The position numbers and the translations under genes were made by a program. Positions 6,804-14,809 of a DNA stretch of 15,692 nucleotides are shown here, in pieces. How positions within the stretch are numbered: position 1 is the stretch's first letter; the number at the start of each line of letters is the position of its first letter. The notes under the pieces are model-generated. The model ran no database searches, was not told where the DNA came from, and saw nothing but the letters and a program-made list of their open reading frames with translations. This stretch comes from JBBKWU01 sp037969035 (GTDB taxonomy: Bacteria > Pseudomonadota > Alphaproteobacteria > Micavibrionales > Micavibrionaceae): the NCBI GenBank assembly GCA_037969035.1, contig JBBKWU010000020.1:1-15692 (forward strand), given 5' to 3'.

Positions 6804-7292
6804 ATGCGTATTATACTGACTGTCTTTTTTATGACGATGCTGGTTTTCTCTTTTGGTGCGAATGCACAAGAGGCTGCGCCTGCAGATAACATGGTTGCCA
6901 AAACCAACCTTGCGAAGATGATGCATGAAATCAAACCTGCGCGAGGTCAAATTGAAGGTGCCATCGATATGGTTGCCAAACGTATGGCACCAGAGCAGCA
7001 ACAGGCTTTTGTTGACCGCATGTACAAAGCCTTCGATTTCAAAAAACTTGAAGAGTTATCGATAAAATCAATGGCTGAGGTTTTCACGGAAGCCGAACTG
7101 CAGAAGATGGTTGATTATTACGGCTCGAAAGAGGCGATGTCTTCTGGTGAGAAAATGCCTGTATATCAAAGCGTTATGCAGCCAGAGATCACAAAAATGC
7201 TGGATGAGGCCATCCTCGAAGTGCGCACCGGTGGCGCGAGTGACGTGAAGGCTCCACCCGCTGAGGTGCCTGCGGCTGAAACCGCGCAGTAA
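6804..7292 (+). CDS. Secreted DUF2059-family protein
   Basis: This 162-residue protein has a clear Sec signal peptide: a short basic start, a hydrophobic core (about 3-17) and a likely cut after ANA at residue 21. The mature part is mostly helical and includes an FTEAELQKMVDYYGSKE segment (about residues 90-107) typical of DUF2059, a family of unknown function found in exported proteobacterial proteins. The C-terminus is an Ala/Pro/Glu-rich tail. AAAGG lies 8 bases before the ATG. It sits 47 bp after ssb and 114 bp before gyrA on the same strand, so it may be partly co-transcribed with ssb through the weak hairpin. A periplasmic location is inferred from the signal peptide; no catalytic motif is visible. 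Confidence 0.85.
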   Translation: MRIILTVFFMTMLVFSFGANAQEAAPADNMVAKTNLAKMMHEIKPARGQIEGAIDMVAKRMAPEQQQAFVDRMYKAFDFKKLEELSIKSMAEVFTEAELQKMVDYYGSKEAMSSGEKMPVYQSVMQPEITKMLDEAILEVRTGGASDVKAPPAEVPAAETAQ

Positions 7293-7332
7293 ATATCACT
7301 AAAAATCGGGTAAAACCCTAGTAAATATGCGT

Positions 7333-7368
7333 TTTCGGCTTGTTATCACAGGCCGAAATTGCTATTCA
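7333..7368 (+). promoter_or_regulatory. Hairpin and possible gyrA promoter
   Basis: TTTCGGC (7333-7339) and GCCGAAA (7352-7358) form a 7-bp stem with a 12-base loop and no following T run, so it is not a convincing terminator. Within it TTGTTA (7340-7345) and TATTCA (7363-7368), 17 bp apart, could be the gyrA promoter. A separate TATAAT at 7376-7381 has no matching -35. Supercoiling-sensitive control is usual for gyrA, but nothing here demonstrates it. Confidence 0.35.
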
Positions 7369-7406
7369 TAGGGGCTATAATTTTTTAACGAGGACGGCGC
7401 AGGATA

Positions 7407-10277
7407 ATGAGCGACATCATGACAACAGAAATTGACGAACAACCTACAATTACGCTGGAAGAGGAAATGAAAACCTCTTACCTCGATTATGCAATGAGCG
7501 TGATCGTGAGCAGGGCATTGCCAGATGTTCGTGACGGTTTGAAACCTGTTCACCGCCGTATTCTTTTTGCAATGCGCGAGGGCGGTTATACGTCCGATAA
7601 ACCGTTCCGTAAATCTGCGCGTATCGTCGGTGACGTCATGGGTAAATATCACCCGCACGGCGACTCGGCCATTTATGATGCGTTGGTTCGTATGGCGCAG
7701 GATTTCTCGATGCGTTTACCGCTTGTTCATGGTCAAGGTAACTTTGGTTCGATGGACGGTGACCCTGCTGCTGCGATGCGTTATACCGAAGCGCGTTTGT
7801 TCAAAGCGGCAGAAGCGCTGCTAGAAGATATCGACAAAGACACAGTTAATTTCATTGATAACTATGATGGGTCACAAAGTGAGCCGATGGTTCTACCATC
7901 ACGTATTCCGAATTTGCTCGTGAATGGCGCTGGTGGTATTGCCGTTGGTATGGCGACAAACATCCCACCGCATAACTTGATCGAGGTCGTTGATGGCTGT
8001 TTGGCTTATATGGATGACCCTGATATCACGACAGAAGATTTGATGGCAATCATTCCAGGGCCAGATTTCCCGACAGGCGGTCAGATTTTGGGTCGTGCTG
8101 GTATTCACAAAGCCTATACCACGGGTAATGGCTCGGTCATTATGCGCGCGAAAACAGAATTCGAAGACATTCAGAATAACCGTCAGGCGATTATCGTGTC
8201 TGAAGTGCCTTATCAGGTCAACAAAGGCCGCTTGCTTGAGCGTTTGGGTGAGGTTGGTCGCGATAAGATCGTGGAAGATATCTCCGAAATCCGTGATGAA
8301 TCAGACCGTGATGGTGTGCGCGTTGTGATCGAGCTTAAAAAGGGCGCGATTGCAGAAGTTGTGCTGAACCAGCTTTACAAGCACACAGCCTTGCGCACGA
8401 ACTTCCCATGCAACATGGTGGCATTGAACCATGGTCGCCCTGAGATGTTGGTGCTGAAAGACTTTATCCGCGCATTTGTGAATTTCCGCGAAGAAGTCAT
8501 TACGCGCCGTACAATTTACGAACTCGGCAAAGCCCGTGATCGTGCCCACATCTTGGCGGGCTTGGCTGTGGCTGTGGCGAACATTGATGAAATTATCCGT
8601 TTGGTTCGTAATGCTAAAGACCCAACAGACGCGCGCGAACAATTACTTGCCAAAGCGTGGCCTGCGAGTGAAGTTGCGCCGTTGATTGAGCTTATTGACG
8701 ACCCTGAACACATGATTATTGATGGTAAGTACCAGATGTCTGAAATACAGGCAAAAGCCATTCTTGATTTGCGTTTGCACCGTTTGACAGGTCTTGAGCG
8801 TGATAAAATCGGTGGCGAGTTGAATGAGATTACAAGCCGTATTGCTGAGTATCTTGCGATTTTGGCGAGCCGCGAAAAAATGCAAGAAGTGATGCGCGAA
8901 GAACTAAACGAAGTAAAAGACAAATTCGGAACACCGCGCCGCACGATCTTGATGGAAGCGGAATTCGAAGAAGACATTGAAGACCTAATCCAACGTGAAG
9001 ACATGGTTGTGACGGTCACAAACTCTGGTTACGTGAAGCGTGTGCCGCTTAGTACTTATCGCGCACAACGTCGCGGCGGCAAGGGGCGTACAGGCGTTGC
9101 GATGAAGGATGAAGATTTCGTATCCGATATGTTCGTTGCAAGCACGCATACGCCGCTGCTGTTCTTCACATCACGTGGTATCGTGCACAAGATGAAAGTC
9201 TGGCAATTGCCGCTGGGTTCACCAACATCACGCGGCAAAGCGCTTGTGAACCTACTGCCTTTGACAGAGGGCGAAAATATTTCCGTTTACCTACGGACGC
9301 CTGAAAATGAAGAAGTGTGGGACAAGCTTGATATTATGCTCGCAACATCTCATGGCTCTGTCCGCCGTAACAAATTAACGGATTTCCAAAATATTCGCTC
9401 AAACGGTTTGATCGCGATGAAGCTCAGCGACGATGAGAGCCTTGTATCGGTTAAGATCTGCCGTGATGACGAAGATATTATGCTGGCAACCAAGCTTGGT
9501 AAAGCTATTCGCTTTAGTGTTGATGATGTGCGCGTATTCGCGGGCAGAACATCTACAGGTGTGCGTGGCGTTCGAATTGGTAAGGGCGACGAAGTTATTT
9601 CGATGTCTGTGCTTAAACACATGGAAATAACACCTGATGAGCGTAATGCTTACTTGAAGGCAGCGAATAAACTTCGCGGTGCTGATGAGGAAGATGCTGA
9701 ATATGATGGTGAGGGCGGTGACGCACAGCTATCAGAAGAGCGTTTCCGTGAGTTGCAAGAAAATGAACAGTTTGTTCTCGGTGTTACGGTTAGTGGCTTT
9801 GGCAAGCGGACATCTGCTTATGAATACCGTGTGACAGGTCGTGGCGGTCAAGGTGTTGTGAATATGAGTCTGACTGCGAAAAACGGCAATGAAATGGCCG
9901 CAACTTTCCCTGTGACGGATGATCACCAAGTGATGCTGATTTCCGATATGGGGCAAATGATTCGTATGCCAGTGAGCGGTGTTCGCTTCACAAGCCGTGG
10001 TGCGCAAGGTGTTACATTGTTTAAGGTCGCCAAGAACGAGAAAGTGGTCTCTGTTGCGTGGTTGATCGAAGACGATGACGAAGATGCCGCATTGGATGGT
10101 GATGAGATCATTTTGGGCGCCGATGGTGAGCCGATTGAGATGATTGCAACTGACGCAGATGGTGAAGATGCTGTGAAAATGGCATCAGAATCGGGCGCGG
10201 AAGCGGTTGATGTGGCCGAATCAGATGATGAAAACGATGCTGAATCTGATGCAGAGGATGACGGTGAAGAGGTATAA
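7407..10277 (+). CDS. gyrA: DNA gyrase subunit A
   Basis: GyrA is the DNA breakage-reunion subunit of gyrase (GyrA2GyrB2), which introduces negative supercoils. The 956 residues show the quinolone-resistance region HPHGDSAIYDALVRMAQ with S87 and D91 (E. coli S83 and D87 equivalents, both the susceptible residues) and the active-site tyrosine Y126 in AAMRYTEAR. The GyrA box QRRGGKG (554-560), needed for DNA wrapping, opens the C-terminal beta-pinwheel. After the pinwheel comes a strongly acidic tail (roughly 885-956, Asp/Glu/Ala), longer than in E. coli (875 residues in all). There is also an acidic insertion around residues 750-773. The start at 7407 has GAGG 13 bases upstream; ATG 7419 is an alternative. 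Confidence 0.98.
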   Translation: MSDIMTTEIDEQPTITLEEEMKTSYLDYAMSVIVSRALPDVRDGLKPVHRRILFAMREGGYTSDKPFRKSARIVGDVMGKYHPHGDSAIYDALVRMAQDFSMRLPLVHGQGNFGSMDGDPAAAMRYTEARLFKAAEALLEDIDKDTVNFIDNYDGSQSEPMVLPSRIPNLLVNGAGGIAVGMATNIPPHNLIEVVDGCLAYMDDPDITTEDLMAIIPGPDFPTGGQILGRAGIHKAYTTGNGSVIMRAKTEFEDIQNNRQAIIVSEVPYQVNKGRLLERLGEVGRDKIVEDISEIRDESDRDGVRVVIELKKGAIAEVVLNQLYKHTALRTNFPCNMVALNHGRPEMLVLKDFIRAFVNFREEVITRRTIYELGKARDRAHILAGLAVAVANIDEIIRLVRNAKDPTDAREQLLAKAWPASEVAPLIELIDDPEHMIIDGKYQMSEIQAKAILDLRLHRLTGLERDKIGGELNEITSRIAEYLAILASREKMQEVMREELNEVKDKFGTPRRTILMEAEFEEDIEDLIQREDMVVTVTNSGYVKRVPLSTYRAQRRGGKGRTGVAMKDEDFVSDMFVASTHTPLLFFTSRGIVHKMKVWQLPLGSPTSRGKALVNLLPLTEGENISVYLRTPENEEVWDKLDIMLATSHGSVRRNKLTDFQNIRSNGLIAMKLSDDESLVSVKICRDDEDIMLATKLGKAIRFSVDDVRVFAGRTSTGVRGVRIGKGDEVISMSVLKHMEITPDERNAYLKAANKLRGADEEDAEYDGEGGDAQLSEERFRELQENEQFVLGVTVSGFGKRTSAYEYRVTGRGGQGVVNMSLTAKNGNEMAATFPVTDDHQVMLISDMGQMIRMPVSGVRFTSRGAQGVTLFKVAKNEKVVSVAWLIEDDDEDAALDGDEIILGADGEPIEMIATDADGEDAVKMASESGAEAVDVAESDDENDAESDAEDDGEEV

Positions 10278-10360
10278 TAATCGTTTTATTTCAAATGATT
10301 AAATAAAGTGCTTGATTCACTTTGTCCGCTTCATTAGTTTCCCATCTTATGGATTTACAA

Positions 10361-10957
10361 ATGTTGACGAGAAGAACGCCTTTACTGGCTGTTATGGTTG
10401 CTGTGCTTGTTTTTTGCGGCGTGTATCTTTCGGCCAAGGGCGCGGAAGCAAACGGGTTGCAGAATAACTATTCGCGCACGTTATCTTTTTATAACACACA
10501 TACACATGAAGAGCTTGAAACAACCTATTGGGACTCGGGGCGTTATGATGATGCGGAACAAGCTAAGATAAATTGGGAATTGCGTGACCATCGCGCCAAT
10601 AGCAACACGCAAATGAGCCGAGAGCTCATGAACTTGCTCCATGAAATTAAACAAAAGCTTGAAGTTAAGTATCCTGAACAAGGCATTGTTTTCCACATTA
10701 TTTCTGGTTACCGCTCACCAAAAACAAATGCAATGATGCGCGCCAATGGCGGCGGTCAGGCTAAAAAATCACGTCATATGCATGGTGATGCGATTGATAT
10801 CCGTGTGCCAGGTATTCCATCTGAGGTTATTCGTAATATGGCGTGGTGTATGCAGCGCGGCGGTGTTGGTTATTACAAAGGCAGCGATTTCGTGCATGTT
10901 GATACGGATAAGGTGCGCCATTGGAATTGGTCACCTACCGGACAAACGTGCAAATAA
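10361..10957 (+). CDS. Secreted DUF882/MepK-like (peptidase M15) protein, copy A
   Basis: Members of this family (E. coli YcbK/MepK) are periplasmic zinc endopeptidases that cleave peptidoglycan cross-links. From the ATG at 10361 the product is 198 residues: a signal peptide with basic start MLTRR, a hydrophobic core (about 7-24) and a possible cut near AEA (about 28-30). The catalytic domain has SGYRSP (115-120), the S-x-H-x-x-G-x-A-x-D motif SRHMHGDAID giving zinc ligands H139 and D146, and the third ligand H179 in FVHVD. C163 and C197 may form a disulfide. Starts at 10349 (ATG) and 10322 (TTG) are also open; 10361 has a weak GGA eight bases before it and gives the cleanest signal peptide. 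It is paralogous to the next gene. Murein hydrolase activity is inferred from the family. Confidence 0.88.
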   Translation: MLTRRTPLLAVMVAVLVFCGVYLSAKGAEANGLQNNYSRTLSFYNTHTHEELETTYWDSGRYDDAEQAKINWELRDHRANSNTQMSRELMNLLHEIKQKLEVKYPEQGIVFHIISGYRSPKTNAMMRANGGGQAKKSRHMHGDAIDIRVPGIPSEVIRNMAWCMQRGGVGYYKGSDFVHVDTDKVRHWNWSPTGQTCK

Positions 10958-10971
10958 ATTACCCCTAAAAT

Positions 10972-11001
10972 TTGACAGTATATATTCTTTTGACGTAATA
11001 T
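10972..11001 (+). promoter_or_regulatory. Strong-looking promoter for DUF882 copy B
   Basis: A consensus TTGACA (10972-10977) is followed after 18 bp by TAATAT (10996-11001), with a start site expected near 11008 and a leader of about 23 bases. AGGGAGG then precedes the ATG at 11031. This suggests copy B is transcribed independently of copy A. Confidence 0.6.
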
Positions 11002-11030
11002 GGTTTTGCTTTTTACAGGGAGGCAAGCTT

Positions 11031-11642
11031 ATGTCACAAGGCAAGGCATCACATATCGTTACAGGAGCGTTCGCGTTTGGTCTGGGATTGCTGTCGACAG
11101 CGTCGGATGGCGCGTTGGCAAATTCTGGCACGCTCTTATCCATGTTTAATTTTCACACAAAAGAATCTATTCGCGTAAATCCCGATACGCGCGCGGGGCA
11201 ACAGGCAGTTAATCACTTGTTGCGTGATCGTCGTACGGGCGCGGTAAGGCCTATTAGTCCAGAGTTAATTGATTTGCTTCAAGATATGAAGGTTAATCTT
11301 GAGCGCCGTCATCCGAGAATGGATGTTGTATTTCATGTTCTCTCTGGTTACCGCTCTCCGCAAACAAATAATAATCTTCGCTCAGGCGGTGGTGAGCAAG
11401 CCAGTAATTCTCGTCACACCCATAGTGATGCGATTGATATTTTCGTGCCTGGCGTCTCTACGCGTGAGCTGCGTGAGCTTGCGTGGTGCTTGCGCCGTGG
11501 TGGTGTAGGGTCTTATACAACGGATGGTGATAATTTTGTTCATGTTGATACCTATAAGGGCGGCGTGCGGGATCGCCGTTTCCCGAATGGTAGCCGTTAC
11601 CGTGCGTGGGGTTGGTCACCTAGCCCTAGGTTGTGCGACTAA
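11031..11642 (+). CDS. Secreted DUF882/MepK-like (peptidase M15) protein, copy B
   Basis: This 203-residue paralogue of the preceding gene keeps the whole predicted active site: SGYRSP (105-110), SRHTHSDAID with zinc ligands H129 and D136, and H171 in FVHVD. The usual glycine of the motif is serine here (residue 132). An AWCxxRGGVG stretch is shared with copy A, and C153 and C202 correspond to its two cysteines. Copy B has an extra basic loop of about 15 residues between HVDT and the final WSP motif. The N-terminus has a hydrophobic segment (about 9-24) and an ALA cut site near residue 30. The frame is open much further upstream, but ATG 11031 is right: it has AGGGAGG about seven bases before it, and the upstream extension overlaps copy A. 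Confidence 0.9.
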   Translation: MSQGKASHIVTGAFAFGLGLLSTASDGALANSGTLLSMFNFHTKESIRVNPDTRAGQQAVNHLLRDRRTGAVRPISPELIDLLQDMKVNLERRHPRMDVVFHVLSGYRSPQTNNNLRSGGGEQASNSRHTHSDAIDIFVPGVSTRELRELAWCLRRGGVGSYTTDGDNFVHVDTYKGGVRDRRFPNGSRYRAWGWSPSPRLCD

Positions 11643-11685
11643 GAAATCTTTTGCGTCCTGATATATTTCCCGTTAAAACAAACTC

Positions 11686-12198
11686 ATGACAAAAACAGTA
11701 GAGCGTATAGGCCTTTATCCAGGCACATTTGATCCGATCACAAAGGGGCATTTGCACCTTATTCGCCGTGCGAGCAAGCTCGTGGATAAGCTCGTGATTG
11801 GTGTTGCTGATAATCCGAAGAAAAATTCGCTGTTTAATCTGGAAGAGCGCCTTGATATGGTGCGCACCGATATAGAAAATATGCGCGAAAAAAATTGTGA
11901 GATCGAAGTCGTGGCGTTTGATAAGCTTCTTATTCATCTGGCGGCAGAGTTAAAAGCCTCTTGTATTTTCAGGGGGTTACGCGCTGTTTCTGACTTTGAT
12001 TATGAATTTCAAATGACGGGCATGAACGCAAAACTTAATCCAGATATTGAAACCGTGTTCTTGATGGCAGCGGATAAATGGCAATTTGTGTCATCCAGCT
12101 TTGTAAAAGAGATTTGTAGCCTGAACGGCGATGTATCCGAGGTTGTTACGCCTTACGTGTTGGAAAAGCTGCAAGTGGCTGTGGCGAGGGGCGTATAA
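11686..12198 (+). CDS. coaD: Phosphopantetheine adenylyltransferase
   Basis: CoaD transfers AMP from ATP to 4'-phosphopantetheine, making dephospho-CoA in the penultimate step of coenzyme A synthesis. The 170-residue product is typical in length. It shows the nucleotidyltransferase signature YPGTFDPITKGHLHLI at 11-26, with the TxGH motif, the FRGLRAVSDFDYE segment and the C-terminal SSSFVKEI motif that contacts ATP. The start is set by conservation (MTKTVERIGLYPGTFDP); no clear Shine-Dalgarno is seen. It lies 43 bp after DUF882 copy B, and its stop codon abuts the ispG start, so the two are almost certainly co-transcribed. coaD near gyrA is a usual alphaproteobacterial arrangement. Confidence 0.97.
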   Translation: MTKTVERIGLYPGTFDPITKGHLHLIRRASKLVDKLVIGVADNPKKNSLFNLEERLDMVRTDIENMREKNCEIEVVAFDKLLIHLAAELKASCIFRGLRAVSDFDYEFQMTGMNAKLNPDIETVFLMAADKWQFVSSSFVKEICSLNGDVSEVVTPYVLEKLQVAVARGV

Positions 12199-13449
12199 AT
12201 GGTTGCGCTGCCAAAAATAGATAGACATCAAACAAAATCAGTAAAAGTCGGCAATGTCATTGTCGGCGGTTGTGCGCCTGTTGTTGTGCAAAGCATGACC
12301 AACACAGACACAGAAGACGCGCAGGCAACCTATGCGCAGGTAAAAGAACTGTTTCTGGCAGGTTCAGAAATCGTGCGGATTACCGTGAATACCGAGGCTG
12401 CCGCCAAAGCGGTGCCGAAGATCAAGGAATTATTGGATAAGGACGGCCTTGATGTGCCGTTGGTGGGATGTTTCCATTATAATGGGCACCGCTTGCTCAC
12501 CGATGTTCCTGAGTGTGCTGAGGCACTTGCGAAATACCGTATTAATCCGGGCAATGTTGGTTTTGGTAAAAAACGCGATAATCAATATGAGATGATGATC
12601 GAATGCGCGATCAAGCATAACAAGCCTGTGCGCATTGGTGTGAACTGGGGGAGCTTGGATCAGGCGCTTTCGGCAAAGTTGATGGATGAAAACGCACTGC
12701 TTGCGCAGCCTAAATCTGCAGATGAAGTGATGCGCGAGGCACTCGTGCAATCTGCGATCAATAGTGCAAAGCAAGCCGAAGATATGGGATTGCCAGCGGA
12801 TAAGATCATTCTTTCGGCCAAGGTGAGCCGTGTGCAGGATTTAATAGCCGTGTATCAGGAAATGGCTGCGCGTTGTAATTACCCGCTTCACTTGGGCCTG
12901 ACAGAGGCAGGGATGGGCGCAAAAGGGATTGTGGCCAGTACTGCCGCGCTTTCGGTTTTGATGCAGCAGGGCATCGGCGATACGATCCGCTGCTCGCTTA
13001 CCCCGCGCCCCGATGAGCCACGCACAACAGAAGTTGAAATCTGCCAACAAATATTACAGAGCATGGGTCTGCGCTCTTTTATGCCACAGGTCAGCGCGTG
13101 CCCCGGGTGTGGACGCACCACGAGCACGTATTTCCAAAGCTTGGCAGGAAAAATACAAGGTTACATCAAGGCGCAAATGCCGACATGGAAAGAAAAATAC
13201 ACAGGCGTTGAGGATTTGAGCGTGGCTGTCATGGGCTGTATTGTGAATGGCCCCGGCGAAAGCAAGCACGCCGATATCGGTATCAGCCTTCCCGGCACTG
13301 GCGAAGCACCCATCGCGCCCGTCTTTGTGGACGGTAAGAAGGCGCACACGTTACGTGGTGAACGCATTGCAGAGGAGTTTCAGGATATTCTCGAGCAATA
13401 TATTATGCAGCGCTATGGCGCTGTGTCAGGCGAAACGCAGGCGGCCTAG
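12199..13449 (+). CDS. ispG: 4-hydroxy-3-methylbut-2-enyl-diphosphate synthase (IspG/GcpE)
   Basis: IspG converts 2-C-methyl-D-erythritol 2,4-cyclodiphosphate to HMBPP, the penultimate step of the MEP isoprenoid pathway, using a [4Fe-4S] cluster. The 416-residue protein has the N-terminal TIM-barrel part (PVVVQSMTNTDTED near the start, VGCFHYNGH at 89-97). The C-terminal cluster domain has C301 and C304 in ACPGCGR and C347 in GCIVNGPGES, with E354 as the fourth ligand. ATG 12199 follows the coaD TAA with no gap, and GAGGGG inside the end of coaD serves as its ribosome site, so translational coupling is likely. No insertion of the kind found in plant or some bacterial three-domain forms is evident. 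Confidence 0.97.
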   Translation: MVALPKIDRHQTKSVKVGNVIVGGCAPVVVQSMTNTDTEDAQATYAQVKELFLAGSEIVRITVNTEAAAKAVPKIKELLDKDGLDVPLVGCFHYNGHRLLTDVPECAEALAKYRINPGNVGFGKKRDNQYEMMIECAIKHNKPVRIGVNWGSLDQALSAKLMDENALLAQPKSADEVMREALVQSAINSAKQAEDMGLPADKIILSAKVSRVQDLIAVYQEMAARCNYPLHLGLTEAGMGAKGIVASTAALSVLMQQGIGDTIRCSLTPRPDEPRTTEVEICQQILQSMGLRSFMPQVSACPGCGRTTSTYFQSLAGKIQGYIKAQMPTWKEKYTGVEDLSVAVMGCIVNGPGESKHADIGISLPGTGEAPIAPVFVDGKKAHTLRGERIAEEFQDILEQYIMQRYGAVSGETQAA

Positions 13450-13478
13450 GCTAATCACGAACTTTTACGCGAAAAAGC

Positions 13479-13507
13479 TTGACGTGGGCGCATGAAATCC
13501 ATATTTT
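13479..13507 (+). promoter_or_regulatory. Promoter of the tRNA-Lys gene
   Basis: TTGACG (13479-13484) and TATTTT (13502-13507) are 17 bp apart, placing a start site near 13514, about 22 bases before the mature tRNA. It lies just beyond ispG, so the tRNA need not depend on read-through. Confidence 0.6.
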
Positions 13508-13535
13508 ACGACTTTCTGTTTAACGGCAGATTTAC

Positions 13536-13611
13536 GACCGCTTAGCTCAGCCGGTAGAGCAACTGACTTTTAATCAGTAGGTCGAGGGTTCGAATCCCTC
13601 AGCGGTCACCA
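13536..13611 (+). tRNA. tRNA-Lys (anticodon UUU)
   Basis: The 76-base gene folds as a complete cloverleaf: acceptor stem GACCGCT (13536-13542) pairs fully with AGCGGTC (13601-13607), the D arm contains TAGCTCAGCCGGTAGAGC, and the anticodon stem ACTGA/TCAGT encloses the loop CTTTTAA with anticodon TTT at 13569-13571. The T arm GAGGG-TTCGAAT-CCCTC is intact, and discriminator A plus CCA are encoded at 13608-13611. Everything to its right has accessory character, so its 3' half is a plausible integration site. Confidence 0.97.
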
Positions 13612-13658
13612 CTCTCACTAACAGTTACAGGGATATCTGTGTTTTATATTTTGCTGCG

Positions 13659-13678
13659 TGGCAACAGTATGGCAACAG
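13659..13678. repeat. Tandem TGGCAACAG sites, possible integrase arm-binding sites
   Basis: TGGCAACAG occurs at 13659-13667 and again at 13670-13678, an 11-bp period that places both on the same face of the helix, 48 bp past the tRNA. Closely spaced short direct repeats beside a tRNA 3' end are typical of the arm-type sites of tyrosine-recombinase attachment regions. No integrase gene and no second copy of the tRNA 3' end are in the window, so this is inference. Confidence 0.4.
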
Positions 13679-13781
13679 CGAGGCTCAAGCTTTCCAAGAT
13701 ATAATTTGTCGTTACCTTGGGCTTGATTGTTTTCATGCCCCCTCCCATACGTGTTCAATCACTATCTATGCATGAACACCA

Positions 13782-13820
13782 TAGAATACCCTGATTTTCA
13801 TTGTCCCGTAACTCTACAAT
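13782..13820. repeat. Imperfect direct repeat, left copy
   Basis: This 39-bp stretch matches 14810-14848 at 28 of 39 positions without gaps. It includes an identical TAGAATA at the start and an identical TGTCCCGTAA 20 bases further on (13802-13811). The two copies lie 1028 bp apart and bracket the HEPN-like gene. Confidence 0.5.
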
Positions 13821-13939
13821 GCTTTAGACTCCTAGTCAGCTTAGGATTTTCTATCCATTATCTTATAAAATATTTTGTGGTACATTGCCCCTAAGGTGAA
13901 GATCTATGTATTTTTTAACCAAATAATAAGTGTTCGAAT

Positions 13940-14767
13940 ATGAATCAAATATCTACGAGTCTTTGTATAAATCTAGAAAAAAGAGGGAAGAGTATCCCAA
14001 AAGAGCAACTAGACTTAGTTAAACGTTTGGAGCGGCAGATGTTTGAAGTGCAACGTAGATTAGTTCATGCAGAACGTATAGCCATTCTACTAGAAGAAAT
14101 GTTAAATAAAGATAGTGGGCTCAACGAAGCTGTTACGGACACATACGAAGGCCATATATTTATTACATTGCGGTACCAATTATTTAGATCTCTTATAAGT
14201 GATATTTGCGCAGCTATTCTGGATAAAGGCAATAAAACGGGAAGTGTTAGATCTGCTTTAAAAGAGTTAAGAAGATGTAGCAGTGCTCTAGATGCTTTAA
14301 AAGCTTACAATTCGGAGGTTGCGTGCTTAGACATAACAATTTCAGGTGGGGGCTTGTCAGAGAAAGACAAAGAGCTACAAACTGAGCAAGAAAAAAATAG
14401 ATATCGTAATGAACAAATCTCTATAATAAATGATAAGTGGAAAAAAATTGATGCTGAATCAAAGATACTTAGTTCCACAGCCGCAGATAGAATTCTTTGG
14501 GCGCGAAATAAAGTCATATCTCACTTTGAAAAAAATGATAATAGTTTAATAGGGCTTAATGACATGCCCCCAGATGGCGCTGGCCCATTTACATGGAGAG
14601 AACCAATAGATTTCATAGAAAATGTTCGTGAGTACGTATATGAAGTCTTTAAATTGGTTACATCGACACACTGGAGTGATGATTTTACCAAAGTTGATAA
14701 GTTTTATGTTCAAGCATTTTGGGACCGTTTTAAAAATGGGGCAACTGATTTAAAACCTGACTTTTAG
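13940..14767 (+). CDS. HEPN-like protein of unknown function, possible AbiU2-type
   Basis: The 275-residue product is almost entirely helical by composition, with no signal peptide or membrane segment. Near the C-terminus, ILWARNKVISHFEK contains R189-N190-x4-H195, matching the R-(polar)-x4-6-H motif that forms the RNase site of HEPN proteins. The layout (a long helical region with a YEGHIFITLRYQLFRSLISDICAAI segment, then a linker of charged residues at about 138-170, then RNxxxxH) recalls AbiU2-like HEPN domains from abortive-infection and toxin loci. This is recognition by eye and not a profile match. Base and codon use are far more AT-rich than in ispG and the genes to its left, indicating foreign origin. 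No partner antitoxin gene is adjacent. No good Shine-Dalgarno precedes ATG 13940. Confidence 0.7.
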   Translation: MNQISTSLCINLEKRGKSIPKEQLDLVKRLERQMFEVQRRLVHAERIAILLEEMLNKDSGLNEAVTDTYEGHIFITLRYQLFRSLISDICAAILDKGNKTGSVRSALKELRRCSSALDALKAYNSEVACLDITISGGGLSEKDKELQTEQEKNRYRNEQISIINDKWKKIDAESKILSSTAADRILWARNKVISHFEKNDNSLIGLNDMPPDGAGPFTWREPIDFIENVREYVYEVFKLVTSTHWSDDFTKVDKFYVQAFWDRFKNGATDLKPDF

Positions 14768-14809
14768 CCCCCCCATCGGCTGTTTCGAGCCCATATATCA
14801 TTCACCACT

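Larger units (their letters stand above)
13612..13939. other. Gene-poor AT-rich junction between tRNA-Lys and the HEPN-like gene
   Basis: This 328-base stretch has no convincing gene. It contains the paired TGGCAACAG sites and the left copy of an imperfect 39-bp repeat, both listed separately. On the minus strand a 30-codon frame (13736 to 13644) begins four bases after a GGGAGGGGG purine run that would be a strong ribosome site. Its product resembles nothing I know and it runs through the TGGCAACAG pair, so I do not call it a gene; it could be the stub of one cut off by recombination. Confidence 0.5.

Noticed and set aside
10305..10323. Hairpin AAAGTG/CACTTT after gyrA as a terminator
   Set aside because: The stem is only 6 bp, AT-rich, and not followed by a T run.
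10746..11030. 95-codon upstream extension of DUF882 copy B
   Set aside because: It overlaps copy A in another frame and lacks a signal-peptide-like start; ATG 11031 has a strong ribosome site and promoter.
13644..13736. 30-codon minus-strand frame with a purine-rich ribosome-site-like leader
   Set aside because: The leader is attractive, but the peptide resembles nothing known and reads through the TGGCAACAG repeats; noted only as a possible stub.
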